From positions 35,580-99,579 of the forward strand of contig CACJJR010000005.1 of assembly GCA_902593795.1 (NCBI GenBank): a stretch of 64,000 bases of DNA, given 5' to 3'. Made by a program: the position numbers and the translations under genes. This document shows positions 11,040 to 20,251 of this stretch, piece by piece. Each line of letters starts with the position of its first letter. Position 1 is the stretch's first letter. The notes below the pieces were generated by a model. The model searched no databases. It saw only the letters and a list, made by a program, of their open reading frames with translations, and was not told the DNA's origin. The DNA comes from an uncultured Candidatus Actinomarina sp. Its GTDB lineage: Bacteria > Actinomycetota > Acidimicrobiia > Actinomarinales > Actinomarinaceae.

Positions 11040-11736
11040 ACCTTTTCTCCTCAGTAACTTGATTGAGTTACAAGAACTAGACAATGAGATATTTAAATTA
11101 ATATCCCAGAAATCTGAAGGCGATACAGTTGTAAAACTTAAATCACTTGAGTTAGAATTCAAAAAACTCCAAAAAAACAAACAAAATTATGAACAGGATT
11201 TACAACTATATTTTGATGCAAAAGATCATATTGAAAAAAATATCATAGAATCAAAACTAAAAATAGATACAATAAATGAAAAATTGGGTTCTAACTTAGA
11301 TGCATCTGAGTTACAAAATTATAATCTACAAAAACAAAATTTTGAAAAAAACTTATTAGATTATGAAAAATCTTTAATAGAACTTAATGAAGAAAATGAA
11401 GAAGAATTAAGCAACATAAATAAAACAAATCAATCATTAGAAGAATTAAAACCTAATTTAATTAATTTATCTAAAACTCTTCAAACTGAATGGAAAGACA
11501 TTGATTTAGGTATTGGAAAGTATGAAAATGAAAAAAAGTTACTATTGACAAGTTTTCCAAAAGAAATCATTGATTTATATGATGATTTAAAATCTAAAGG
11601 TGTAGAAGTAATAGCAGCTTATAAACGTGAAAACCAATGTGGTTGTTGTGGAGTAGAGCTTACCTCAAATGAAATATATGAAATTACTAATTCTAACTTT
11701 CAGCAATGCCCATATTGTATGGGAGTAGTAATTTAA
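11032..11736 (+). CDS. Coiled-coil protein with C-terminal C4-type zinc ribbon
   Basis: CGCCGVEL...CPYC C-terminal zinc ribbon, long coiled coil. Confidence 0.85.
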   Translation: MNEPFLLSNLIELQELDNEIFKLISQKSEGDTVVKLKSLELEFKKLQKNKQNYEQDLQLYFDAKDHIEKNIIESKLKIDTINEKLGSNLDASELQNYNLQKQNFEKNLLDYEKSLIELNEENEEELSNINKTNQSLEELKPNLINLSKTLQTEWKDIDLGIGKYENEKKLLLTSFPKEIIDLYDDLKSKGVEVIAAYKRENQCGCCGVELTSNEIYEITNSNFQQCPYCMGVVI

Positions 11737-12125
11737 TGTACAAAATATATTGTGACGGTGCATCGCGTTCTAATCCTGGTGAAGCATCGATTGGAGTTTC
11801 AGTCACAAAAGAAGGTAATGAAATTGAATTTATTTCTAAAAAAATTGGTATAGCTACAAATAACGTTGCAGAATATAAAAGTTTAAAAGCAGCTTTGATA
11901 CATTGTGTAGAAAATAAAATTACAGATGCATGTATATTTCTAGATTCTCTGCTTGTAGTTCAACAAGTCAATGAAAAATTTAAGGTAAAATCTGACAACT
12001 TAAAAGAACTAAATGCACAATGCAAGGATTTAATGAGTCAGATTAATAATCTCGAGATTATTCATGTACGTAGGGAGAAAAATAAGCGTGCTGATGAGCT
12101 CGCAAATATTGCGTTGGATTCATGA
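11736..12125 (+). CDS. Ribonuclease H-like protein (RNase HI family)
   Basis: YKIYCDGASRSNPGEASIG, NVAEYKSLKAAL, RREKNKRADELAN; start at ATG 11736 (TAATG overlap) rather than 11706. Confidence 0.9.
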   Translation: MYKIYCDGASRSNPGEASIGVSVTKEGNEIEFISKKIGIATNNVAEYKSLKAALIHCVENKITDACIFLDSLLVVQQVNEKFKVKSDNLKELNAQCKDLMSQINNLEIIHVRREKNKRADELANIALDS

Positions 12126-12598
12126 TTATATTGTGGACTACCAGTTTTTCTATACTTCTTTTCCTTTATATTTTTAAGGACAAAAATGCTGATCTAAGAT
12201 TTGTAATTTTAGGTAGTTTGTTTCCAGTTTTTTTGGATTTTTTGCTTTACTTTCTTGGCGCTACTCAACAAAGTAAATTTATTGGTCATAGTATTTTTTT
12301 TACTATTATTTTATTTTTTTTAGTTATGGTTATTACAAAAAGAGGAACACTATTTCGGTCTAATGCTTTATTATTTTCAATTGGTTCATTTTTTTATTTA
12401 GTTCTCAGTTTTACTTGGTTAAACCAACAAGTGATCCTTTATCCACTTTTTGAACAATCAGATGATAATTTTTCATTAGCAAATAACATACAATTTTTAC
12501 TGGGTGTTTTGGGTTTATTTTATCTATTATTTAAAATTAGAAATTTTACTGCGTTGAAAAACTTTATTAGAACTGGTAAATTTACTTACTCGAAATAA
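12122..12598 (+). CDS. Integral membrane protein of unknown function
   Basis: Hydrophobic 158-aa ORF with several TM segments; overlaps the stop of the RNase H gene. Confidence 0.55.
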   Translation: MIILWTTSFSILLFLYIFKDKNADLRFVILGSLFPVFLDFLLYFLGATQQSKFIGHSIFFTIILFFLVMVITKRGTLFRSNALLFSIGSFFYLVLSFTWLNQQVILYPLFEQSDDNFSLANNIQFLLGVLGLFYLLFKIRNFTALKNFIRTGKFTYSK

Positions 12599-13325
12599 AC
12601 ATATTTATAGAAACTAATGTTAAAAATATTCCAAAACCTATGTTCAATAAATCTCTTGGTATTACATTAAATGCTAAGGTTCCACCAACAATTGAACCTA
12701 AAACTCCAAAAACCCCAACTATTAAACCAATCTTTAGTAGTTGAGTATCTTTTCTAATTTTAGTTGCAGCTGCTGTTAGCGCAGTAGGTATTGTTGTAAG
12801 TAATGAAATCCCTTGGGCAATGATTTGTTCAAAACCACCAAAAAATATAAGCATAGGAATTCTAATAATCCCTCCACCAATACCCAGAAGACCAGAACCT
12901 ATTCCTGACACAAGGCCGATTAAAAAATAAAGAACTAAGTTATCTTGAAAAGCAGATGAGACAGACGTGGAAAAAATGATCCTATATGCAGAAGCTATTA
13001 ATAGAATTGCAAATATTTTTTTCAGCGATGCAGTATCAATACTTTTTGTTAATTTGCTTCCAATGTAACTTCCACATATCCCTCCAAAAACAATTATCAA
13101 AATTTCAAATAACAAATTTGAACCATCTGAAAAATCATTTAGAACATAAGTAATACTGCTTCCAGATGCTACAAAGACTACAGCTAGGGATGACACACCT
13201 GTATTAGTTTTGAAATCAGATTTAGTAAAATACGTTAAAAGAGGAACAAAGACAACCCCTCCACCTATACCTAATATTCCTGAAAGCAGTCCACCAATGG
13301 AACCAATTATGAAATATATAATCAC
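12582..13325 (-). CDS. TauE/SafE family sulfite exporter-like membrane protein
   Basis: GLLSGILGIGGGVVFVPLL and GIGSGLLGIGGGIIRIPML duplicated motifs. Confidence 0.9.
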   Translation of the reverse strand: MIIYFIIGSIGGLLSGILGIGGGVVFVPLLTYFTKSDFKTNTGVSSLAVVFVASGSSITYVLNDFSDGSNLLFEILIIVFGGICGSYIGSKLTKSIDTASLKKIFAILLIASAYRIIFSTSVSSAFQDNLVLYFLIGLVSGIGSGLLGIGGGIIRIPMLIFFGGFEQIIAQGISLLTTIPTALTAAATKIRKDTQLLKIGLIVGVFGVLGSIVGGTLAFNVIPRDLLNIGFGIFLTLVSINMFISSK

Positions 13326-14306
13326 TTATTTTCGCAATTTGGGCAAAAGTTCTTTACCGAGTAACTTTATTGTTTCTTCTTGGTTAATAGAAGAAATTTG
13401 AATAGTAACTATATCTGAATCAAATTCGTTAACTAAAGGACTATAAATTTCAACTAGATCATCAATCGTCGATGCTTTTGAAAATTTAGCCATTATTTCT
13501 TCCTTGGGGAAGCTATCAGCTTCAATTCTTAGCGCTTCAGGATCTAATTGCTGAAGCCTGCTTGGAGCTCTAAGACCTCTCCATGACCTAAGGGCAGTCC
13601 ATGCATCTTCATCGTTTTCAGCAAACATAGTCCATCTATATGTGTGAATAGATAAGTTTTCTTTATTTAATTCACTACTTCTTTGTTTTGCAGGGTCGAT
13701 AACTCTTTCATAGGAATCTTTAGGGTCCTTGACACTAATCATTAGCCCATCTGCATACTCTGCTGCTACTTGTGAAGATTTAGGCCCACCCGCAGCTAAC
13801 CAAATTGGAATATTTTGGTTAGGAGGTGAATATAATTTTGCTTTTTCTGTTGTGTAATATTCACCATTAAAGTCTAATTTTTCTCCATCAAGCAATCTTC
13901 GAATAATAGTAAGTGCCTCAATAAGTCTATTTTTTCTTTCTTCATATTTAGGAAAATCATACCCTAAAGGACCTTCATTTATATTTTCACCAGTTCCAAC
14001 ACCAAGATGAAAAGTTGAAGGTGAAAGTCTATCAACTGTTGCAGCTGCCTGTGCAATAACACCTGGATGAATTCTCCATAAAGGTGTTGTTACACCAGTA
14101 CCAAGATCCATTTCTGGAATTTTATTAGCAAGCGCACCTAGAGTGGTCCAGGTAAAGTTTGATGCAGAATGGTCGTCTACCCATGGGTGAAAATGTTCCG
14201 AAATAGTTAACATGTCAAAACCAGCTTCTCTTGCTATTTCTGCATGCTTTAATAAATCTTCAGGTTGCCACTGTTCAGATCCCAAAAAATAAGAAAATTT
14301 TGTCAT
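13326..14306 (-). CDS. LLM-class F420-dependent oxidoreductase (F420-dependent G6PDH-like family)
   Basis: ISEHFHPWVDDHSASNFTWTTLGALA, LGVGTGENINE, PIWLAAGGPKSSQVAAEYADGLM. Confidence 0.85.
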   Translation of the reverse strand: MTKFSYFLGSEQWQPEDLLKHAEIAREAGFDMLTISEHFHPWVDDHSASNFTWTTLGALANKIPEMDLGTGVTTPLWRIHPGVIAQAAATVDRLSPSTFHLGVGTGENINEGPLGYDFPKYEERKNRLIEALTIIRRLLDGEKLDFNGEYYTTEKAKLYSPPNQNIPIWLAAGGPKSSQVAAEYADGLMISVKDPKDSYERVIDPAKQRSSELNKENLSIHTYRWTMFAENDEDAWTALRSWRGLRAPSRLQQLDPEALRIEADSFPKEEIMAKFSKASTIDDLVEIYSPLVNEFDSDIVTIQISSINQEETIKLLGKELLPKLRK

Positions 14307-14338
14307 TTACATATATTAGCGAAACACTATTTTTAGGT

Positions 14339-14360
14339 GAGTGCCCCCTGAGGGGCACTC
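14339..14360 (-). terminator. GC-rich hairpin just downstream of rnpB (candidate terminator or processing boundary)
   Basis: Perfect 9-bp stem GAGTGCCCC/GGGGCACTC with 4-nt loop; no strong U-tract. Confidence 0.5.
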
Positions 14361-14367
14361 GTGATTT

Positions 14368-14700
14368 TGTGAGATTATAAGCCGGATTCTGTATATGTTT
14401 CACATACGATAATCATCCATCTTGTATATTTGTTACCAAATATATCTAGCTACTTACCCGCAATTGTTTGCCGAGCCGGCTAATTGCTTCTTAGTATTGC
14501 TCCTAGAGGGGTTTACAAGCTTGTTTAATCACTTAAACAACTGGTGGTCTCTTACACCACCTTTTCACCCTTGCTTATCTAAGATAAGCGGTTTGTTTTC
14601 TGCTGCACTTTCCGTCAATTACTTGCCTGGGAGTTACCCAGCTCTATTGCTCTAAGGAGTCCGGACTTTCCTCGATAAATCGCGATTATCCATCTCACCT
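14368..14700 (-). ncRNA. rnpB: RNase P RNA, bacterial type A-like
   Basis: Reverse complement starts GGTGAGATGGATAATCGCG..GAGGAAAGTCCGGACTCC and ends ACAGAATCCGGCTTATAATCTCAC; terminal GTGAGAT/ATCTCAC form P1; internal GACGGAAAGTGCAGCAGAAAACAAACCGC, AAGGGTGAAAAGGTG, and GGTAA blocks. Confidence 0.97.
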
Positions 14701-14715
14701 AATTTATAGTAATTC

Positions 14716-15204
14716 TTAATTGGTTAGATGTGAATAGTTATTAATAATTTCTTGAAAATCATTTATTGATATTGGACCAATGTACTTTTTAATTACTTCA
14801 CCATTCTTCAATATATGTGTTTCTGGAACCCCAAATACTCCAGAATAAATTGCTATTTTACTTTTTTGGTCGACTAAGTAATTTATATTACCAGCTCCAT
14901 ATTCTGAAATGAATTTCAGTGCGTTGTCCCTACTGTCTTGAAAAGAAAGCATATACACAGAATCTTCGAACCCTTTAGTTTTTGATAATTCGATAAGGTA
15001 GGGGTGTTCTTCGATACATTCCAAACACCATGAAGCCCAGTAGTTAATAATCAGAAGCTCTTTATCTGATATATCAATATTTTCGCCTGTATCTAGAGTT
15101 TTTAAGTTATTTAAATCTGATGAATTTATAAAGATACCATCATCAGTAGCATTTGAACTACAAAAAGAAATTAATAAGAAAAATATAAGGAGTTTAATTT
15201 TCAT
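14716..15204 (-). CDS. TlpA/CcmG-like thiol:disulfide oxidoreductase
   Basis: NYWASWCLECIEEHPYL (WCxxC thioredoxin motif), GVPETHILKNGEV; N-terminal signal. Confidence 0.85.
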   Translation of the reverse strand: MKIKLLIFFLLISFCSSNATDDGIFINSSDLNNLKTLDTGENIDISDKELLIINYWASWCLECIEEHPYLIELSKTKGFEDSVYMLSFQDSRDNALKFISEYGAGNINYLVDQKSKIAIYSGVFGVPETHILKNGEVIKKYIGPISINDFQEIINNYSHLTN

Positions 15205-15730
15205 AAATTGACAATATTTCTTCTATTATTTCTAGATCGTCACCTGATAAAATAGGATTAGTCTTTAGAAGACTTAATATGTCGTAGCCCTCATTTCTAG
15301 TCTCTTCTTGTTGAATAAGGATAATTCCAAAATACGTCTTTGCTAGAAGTGAGTCTGGAGATATCGTTAATGCTTCTTCTATATAATTTAAAGACGTAGC
15401 AGTGTCACCTGAGTCATGTACCATCCATCCTATCTGAGATAATGCAAGACTTTTTAGTTCTAGATCTTCTGAATTTTGTGCGACATACATGAAGTGGGGT
15501 AGAGCACTTGAATAGTTAAATTCTTCAAAATATCTATTTGCAAGAGCTATTCGCATAGGAAAAATATCTGGATTTAGCTCTATAACTTTTTCCATTTCAG
15601 CATTTGATACATCTTCTAAGTTAGTTGAAGTGTTTTCAGTATTTGATGTATTCTCATTTAAATTTAAGAATAGAAACATAGGAAAAAGGAATAAAAACAA
15701 TCCTGCATAAACCCATTTATTTTTTAGCAT
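15194..15730 (-). CDS. CcmI/CcmH C-terminal-like TPR protein
   Basis: N-terminal TM plus TPR-like region (SSALPHFMYVAQ..., TATSLNYIEEALTISPDSLLAKTYFGIIL); position in ccm operon. Confidence 0.65.
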   Translation of the reverse strand: MLKNKWVYAGLFLFLFPMFLFLNLNENTSNTENTSTNLEDVSNAEMEKVIELNPDIFPMRIALANRYFEEFNYSSALPHFMYVAQNSEDLELKSLALSQIGWMVHDSGDTATSLNYIEEALTISPDSLLAKTYFGIILIQQEETRNEGYDILSLLKTNPILSGDDLEIIEEILSIYEN

Positions 15731-16076
15731 ATAATTTCCTTACAAATAACAAAATAAAAATTGATATTAAAACTAAAGGGATTATTAGTATTTCTAAATT
15801 TTGATTTATAGGATTTGTGATTATTCTTTCTCCATATCTTGAGACCCAAAAAGAGTATATTTCATCATCGGTCATACCGTTGTTTATTTGTTCTAAAAGA
15901 ACAGCACCCATATCATCTGCATATTCTGATGGTGAATCATAAATAGTCTCGCCTTGACATACAGGGCATAATAATGACTTACTCCATTCTTCATATCTAG
16001 ATTCATTGTCGGGAAAAATACTTGGTAAAATCATTAACAAAACTAGTAGAAAAATAGTTAAATATTTATTTTTCAT
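15717..16076 (-). CDS. ccmH: Cytochrome c maturation protein CcmH (CycL/NrfF-type)
   Basis: SLLCPVCQGETIYDSPSEYADDMGAVLLEQINNGMTDDEIYSFWVSRYGERI and C-terminal TM. Confidence 0.9.
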   Translation of the reverse strand: MKNKYLTIFLLVLLMILPSIFPDNESRYEEWSKSLLCPVCQGETIYDSPSEYADDMGAVLLEQINNGMTDDEIYSFWVSRYGERIITNPINQNLEILIIPLVLISIFILLFVRKLYAKK

Positions 16077-17961
16077 ATTTTCTCAATCTAGGTAAAAATG
16101 AAATACTTGATATAAATAATCCAATCCACATGATAAAAATTCCATAATTGTTTCTAACGATAAGTTTGTAACTGCTCTCATCAATGAATTTTACAGTTAT
16201 ATAAATATCATTTAAAAAAGTTCTAAATACTGCTGGAGAACTTATTGCTTGTTGAGAAGAATTTTTGAATATATTAAGTGATGTAAACTTTGTATTACTT
16301 CCGTTTGATATGGGTAGTTTAATTATATTCTTTTCAGGTAAACTTTCTTCGATTGAATCATAAACAAAGAAAGTTTGATTGTTGAAATTGAATTCCTCAA
16401 ATGAGTTAATTTCTTTTTCTGTAGAGTAACTTTGACTTACATTAAAAATTATTCCTAAAGCAAAAATTCCAATTCCTAAATGTGCAATTTGACCAGTCCA
16501 ATAAGATGTATTTGTTTTTTTATTTCTATAGTTTTTATAAAAATTGCTAAAAGTAATAACAATCAGCAAAACAGAAATAATAACTGTAAATATTAATATG
16601 TATGAATTATTCAAGTAAAACAATATGAAAATACTTAAAATCAACGAGCTATTTACTAAAATATTATTTTCTTCAATCCATTTTTCAATATTTATATTTT
16701 TTATTGGAAGTTTTACTGAAAAGATCATTAGTCCTAATAAAATCAATAAGAGAGGTCCTACTAAAATATCGTAATAAGATCTTCCAATTGTGATTTGTCT
16801 GTTGTACAAAGTTTCATATATTAATGGAAATATAGTGCCTATAAAGATAACAAGCGCAGATGAAAATAAAAATATATTGTTGTATACAAAGAAACCTGAT
16901 TTTCCAAACCAGTTCTCTATCTTTTTAGATTTAGAAAAATATTCAATATTTTTTGATCCTATAAAAATAAAAATGAAACCAAAAAACAACATTCCAAATA
17001 ACAAATAGGTGCCTATATTTCCATTAGAAAATGCATGAACTGATATGAGCACACCAGAACGAGTAACAAATGTGCCAAATATTGTTGATAAAAACATTAG
17101 CCCGACAAGAATATAGTTCCAATTTAATAGTGTGTTTTGAGATTTCTGTATCTTTGCTGAATGAAGAAAAGCTGTAGCAAGTAGCCAGGGAATAAATGAT
17201 ACATTTTCAACTGGATCCCAAGCCCAATATCCACCCCAACCTAAAACCTCATATGACCAAGCCGCACCTAGGGTAATCCCAATTGTTAAAAATAACCAAG
17301 GTATGTAGGTTGTTTTTTCGGCAACCTCAACCCATGCATTAGTGTCATCACTTTTTGAATACAGCCTACTTGTTGCTGCAACAAATGGCATTGTCATGCC
17401 AACATATCCCACGTACAACATAGGCGGGTGTATAGCCATAAGAGGGTGGTTTTGAAGTAGAGGATTGGGCCCACGTCCAATATTGCTTATTACTAATTCT
17501 TGAAAAGGTAGAATTGTTGAGTTACTACAGCCGACAACTGCAAGCTCTATGCAACCAGCAAATGGAGATGAACTAAAAACTGTGTATCCTACAAAAAATA
17601 TCATAATAAGAGAAAAAATTTTAATATCTATATCTGATGAGTTATCTTTATAAAGTTTTAAATAAATATACATAAACAAACTTAAGCAAAGATTCCACAA
17701 CAATATAGACCCATCTAATGACCCCCAAAGGGATGCAAACTTATAAAGAGGTGGAGTAGATTTAGCTGAATAATTAGCAATATAAGATACAGAAAAATCA
17801 TTCAAGAAAAGACCGATTTCAAGTAGGCAAAATAAGAAGATTTGAATAAATAAATTCAGCCTGACAAGTATTTCTGTATAGATATGTTTATTCTTAAAAA
17901 ATAAAAATATTAGCAAACCAAAACTTATCCAGCTGAAAATAATACCAGTGTTATAAATCAT
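16066..17961 (-). CDS. ccmF: Cytochrome c maturation protein CcmF
   Basis: WWD-type motif WGGYWAWDPVENVSFIPWLLATAFLHS; many TM helices; 631 aa. Confidence 0.95.
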   Translation of the reverse strand: MIYNTGIIFSWISFGLLIFLFFKNKHIYTEILVRLNLFIQIFLFCLLEIGLFLNDFSVSYIANYSAKSTPPLYKFASLWGSLDGSILLWNLCLSLFMYIYLKLYKDNSSDIDIKIFSLIMIFFVGYTVFSSSPFAGCIELAVVGCSNSTILPFQELVISNIGRGPNPLLQNHPLMAIHPPMLYVGYVGMTMPFVAATSRLYSKSDDTNAWVEVAEKTTYIPWLFLTIGITLGAAWSYEVLGWGGYWAWDPVENVSFIPWLLATAFLHSAKIQKSQNTLLNWNYILVGLMFLSTIFGTFVTRSGVLISVHAFSNGNIGTYLLFGMLFFGFIFIFIGSKNIEYFSKSKKIENWFGKSGFFVYNNIFLFSSALVIFIGTIFPLIYETLYNRQITIGRSYYDILVGPLLLILLGLMIFSVKLPIKNINIEKWIEENNILVNSSLILSIFILFYLNNSYILIFTVIISVLLIVITFSNFYKNYRNKKTNTSYWTGQIAHLGIGIFALGIIFNVSQSYSTEKEINSFEEFNFNNQTFFVYDSIEESLPEKNIIKLPISNGSNTKFTSLNIFKNSSQQAISSPAVFRTFLNDIYITVKFIDESSYKLIVRNNYGIFIMWIGLFISSISFLPRLRKYEK

Positions 17962-18359
17962 TCTGAGTAGTTTTCAACGTTATATGTTTCACCGTCACTA
18001 GAAACATATTCATTGTCGTGTTTTACTAACATATCATCTGCAAAAAAAGCATCATCTTCAAATACACCATCGAGAATTACACCCATGTTTTCTTGAAATA
18101 GGTCTGGTATAAAACCATCAAATACTATCTCAATATCTTTATTTCCATCAGTAATCGTAAAAATTGTAAATCCAGCATCTTTAGATATTGAATCTTCTAC
18201 AACAAAACCGCCTAATTTAATTCTCTCATTTTTTGAAATTTCTATATTAGATGTTTCTGAAGTCGTATAATAATAAATCGTATTCCTAGAGGCAATGATG
18301 GTACTTGCATAAATAATTAGTCCAATGCCCAAAAGGACAACAATAAAATTTTTCTTCAC
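17958..18359 (-). CDS. ccmE: Heme chaperone CcmE
   Basis: C-terminal LVKHDNEY matches the CcmE heme-binding KHDxxY motif; N-terminal TM; operon context. Confidence 0.9.
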   Translation of the reverse strand: MKKNFIVVLLGIGLIIYASTIIASRNTIYYYTTSETSNIEISKNERIKLGGFVVEDSISKDAGFTIFTITDGNKDIEIVFDGFIPDLFQENMGVILDGVFEDDAFFADDMLVKHDNEYVSSDGETYNVENYSE

Positions 18360-18364
18360 TCTAC

Positions 18365-19033
18365 TTAAATTTTAGCTCTTGATTTAGGATTTAAATAATC
18401 GTCCCATAATATATCATTCGAATTTCTAAATTTTCTGGCAAGAAATACATGAACAAGTGTCACTAATAATACACTAAGCAATAAAGTTAGGAGGATATCG
18501 GTTGACATAGGTGCATCGCCTGATGCTACAGTTTCTTGACTCAAGATACTTGCTTGTTGATGAACTGATCTCCACCAAATTACACTAAAGTGCAATATAG
18601 GAATTTGAATCACGCCAAAAATCCCAATAAAGGATGAATTTCTTGCAGTCTTTCCTAAATCTTTATTAAATTGTCTAGATGCAATGTATCCCAAGTAAAC
18701 AAGTAAAAGAATAGCTGTTAAGTTAAGTCTTGCATCACCCCAAACCCACCAAGTTCCCCAAGTTTGCTTACCCCAATATGAACCCGCTAGTAGGGTAATA
18801 ACAGTAAACACAACTCCAGACTTTGCATTTGATACTGCTAATGAATCGAATTTTTGTTTTTTAGTAAAAAAATATAGAACGGAGTATACAAAAGTCAGAG
18901 TATATCCAAGATAGGCAACCCAGACAGTAGGCACATGAATATACAAAAGTTTTGAGTATATACCTTGAGTAACATCGTAAGGTCCAAAAAAAGATATTCC
19001 AAGCCATACAACTAATGGTCCATACAACATCAT
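18365..19033 (-). CDS. ccmC: Heme exporter/handling protein CcmC
   Basis: HVPTVWVAYLGY, WGTWWVWGDARLNLTAILLLVYLGY. Confidence 0.9.
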   Translation of the reverse strand: MMLYGPLVVWLGISFFGPYDVTQGIYSKLLYIHVPTVWVAYLGYTLTFVYSVLYFFTKKQKFDSLAVSNAKSGVVFTVITLLAGSYWGKQTWGTWWVWGDARLNLTAILLLVYLGYIASRQFNKDLGKTARNSSFIGIFGVIQIPILHFSVIWWRSVHQQASILSQETVASGDAPMSTDILLTLLLSVLLVTLVHVFLARKFRNSNDILWDDYLNPKSRAKI

Positions 19034-19665
19034 TTTGCACTCCTTAAGTAAAAATTAGTAAATGAATAAACTACCAAAGTAATACCTAAATACATCATTA
19101 AGTAAATGTTACTGATGTCTTGATTTACACCTAACCAAAGTGGCGCAATCAAAATTGCGAAACCGATATAAATTGGAACAATTAGTGTAAATTGTACGAA
19201 TCTATTACTGAAAGTAGTAAATACCTGAAAAAATAGATTTATCATAATTGTGTTTAAACAAAAAAATAATACAGCTAATGAAATGTGTATTAGAGATGAA
19301 TTAAGAGAAGTATTTGTAAATCCAGAAAAAAGGATTAAAAGGAGAATAATCTGGGGATAAAATATTCCAACTTCTGCAGCTGTTTTACTGTAAAAATAAT
19401 CTACCTTTTTAATTGTTCCAAAATTTAATTCTTTAACTAACTTTTGTTCATCAAGAGGATTTCTTATAGAAAAAAGAGTAGTAAAAATGATTAGAAATAA
19501 AAGTTCAACAATTAAAAAAATATCATTATCAACTCGGAATCTATTTTCTGACAAAATAGGAAATAAAATTATTAGGACACACATTGTTGGTGTAATTAAA
19601 AATAAAGAAGTATTATTTCTAAATTCCATATTTATTTCTTTTTTAATTATGAATTTTTTAATCAT
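19030..19665 (-). CDS. ccmB: Heme exporter CcmB
   Basis: Hydrophobic 211 aa with FSIRNPLDEQKLVKELNFGTIKKVDYFYSKTAAEVGIFYPQ; between ccmA and ccmC. Confidence 0.8.
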   Translation of the reverse strand: MIKKFIIKKEINMEFRNNTSLFLITPTMCVLIILFPILSENRFRVDNDIFLIVELLFLIIFTTLFSIRNPLDEQKLVKELNFGTIKKVDYFYSKTAAEVGIFYPQIILLLILFSGFTNTSLNSSLIHISLAVLFFCLNTIMINLFFQVFTTFSNRFVQFTLIVPIYIGFAILIAPLWLGVNQDISNIYLMMYLGITLVVYSFTNFYLRSAK

Positions 19666-20251
19666 TTAAGTTTATGGTTCTTTCAACATTATCAAGAGCA
19701 TTGATGCTTTCCTGACTAGATAAAATTGTAGTTTTTCCTAAAGATTCTCTTTTGCTAAATAAATCAAATAAAAGTTTAACCCCATTTTCATCGAGGTAGA
19801 CTACTGGTTCATCAACACAAAGTACATCAGGATTTTTAATATCTGCGATCGCAATTTCACTTCTCTTGACCATACCACTTGAGAATTCTTCAATTAAGTC
19901 ATCTTTAAAGTTGTAAAGCTCGTACTTATTTAATATTTCTATTACATTTTCATCAACCAAATTTTCATTATGAAGAAAATAATTTATATTCTCAATTAAG
20001 GACATTTTTGGTACTAAAGAAGGCGTCGATCCAATTTCGATTATTGAATTGTTTCCTCTTTCAATACCTGATTTGAAAGTATTGCCTATAAAGTTGTTGC
20101 TGATACACATAATCAGTGTTGTTTTACCTGAACCATTTTTACCAATAATTTCATAATTCTTTGAAAGCTCTAAAGATATATCTTTATTTTTTATTACAAG
20201 TTGATTCCCGTATCCAAGTGATAAATTTTTTGATTTGAAAATTAAACTCAT
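19658..20251 (-). CDS. ccmA: ABC transporter ATP-binding protein CcmA
   Basis: Walker A GKNGSGKTTL, signature EEFSSGMVKRSEIA, Walker B PDVLCVDEP; operon context. Confidence 0.85.
   Translation of the reverse strand: MSLIFKSKNLSLGYGNQLVIKNKDISLELSKNYEIIGKNGSGKTTLIMCISNNFIGNTFKSGIERGNNSIIEIGSTPSLVPKMSLIENINYFLHNENLVDENVIEILNKYELYNFKDDLIEEFSSGMVKRSEIAIADIKNPDVLCVDEPVVYLDENGVKLLFDLFSKRESLGKTTILSSQESINALDNVERTINLND

Noticed and set aside
14422-14655. 77-aa plus-strand ORF
   Set aside because: Lies entirely antisense to the rnpB RNA; its sequence is explained by RNase P RNA conservation.
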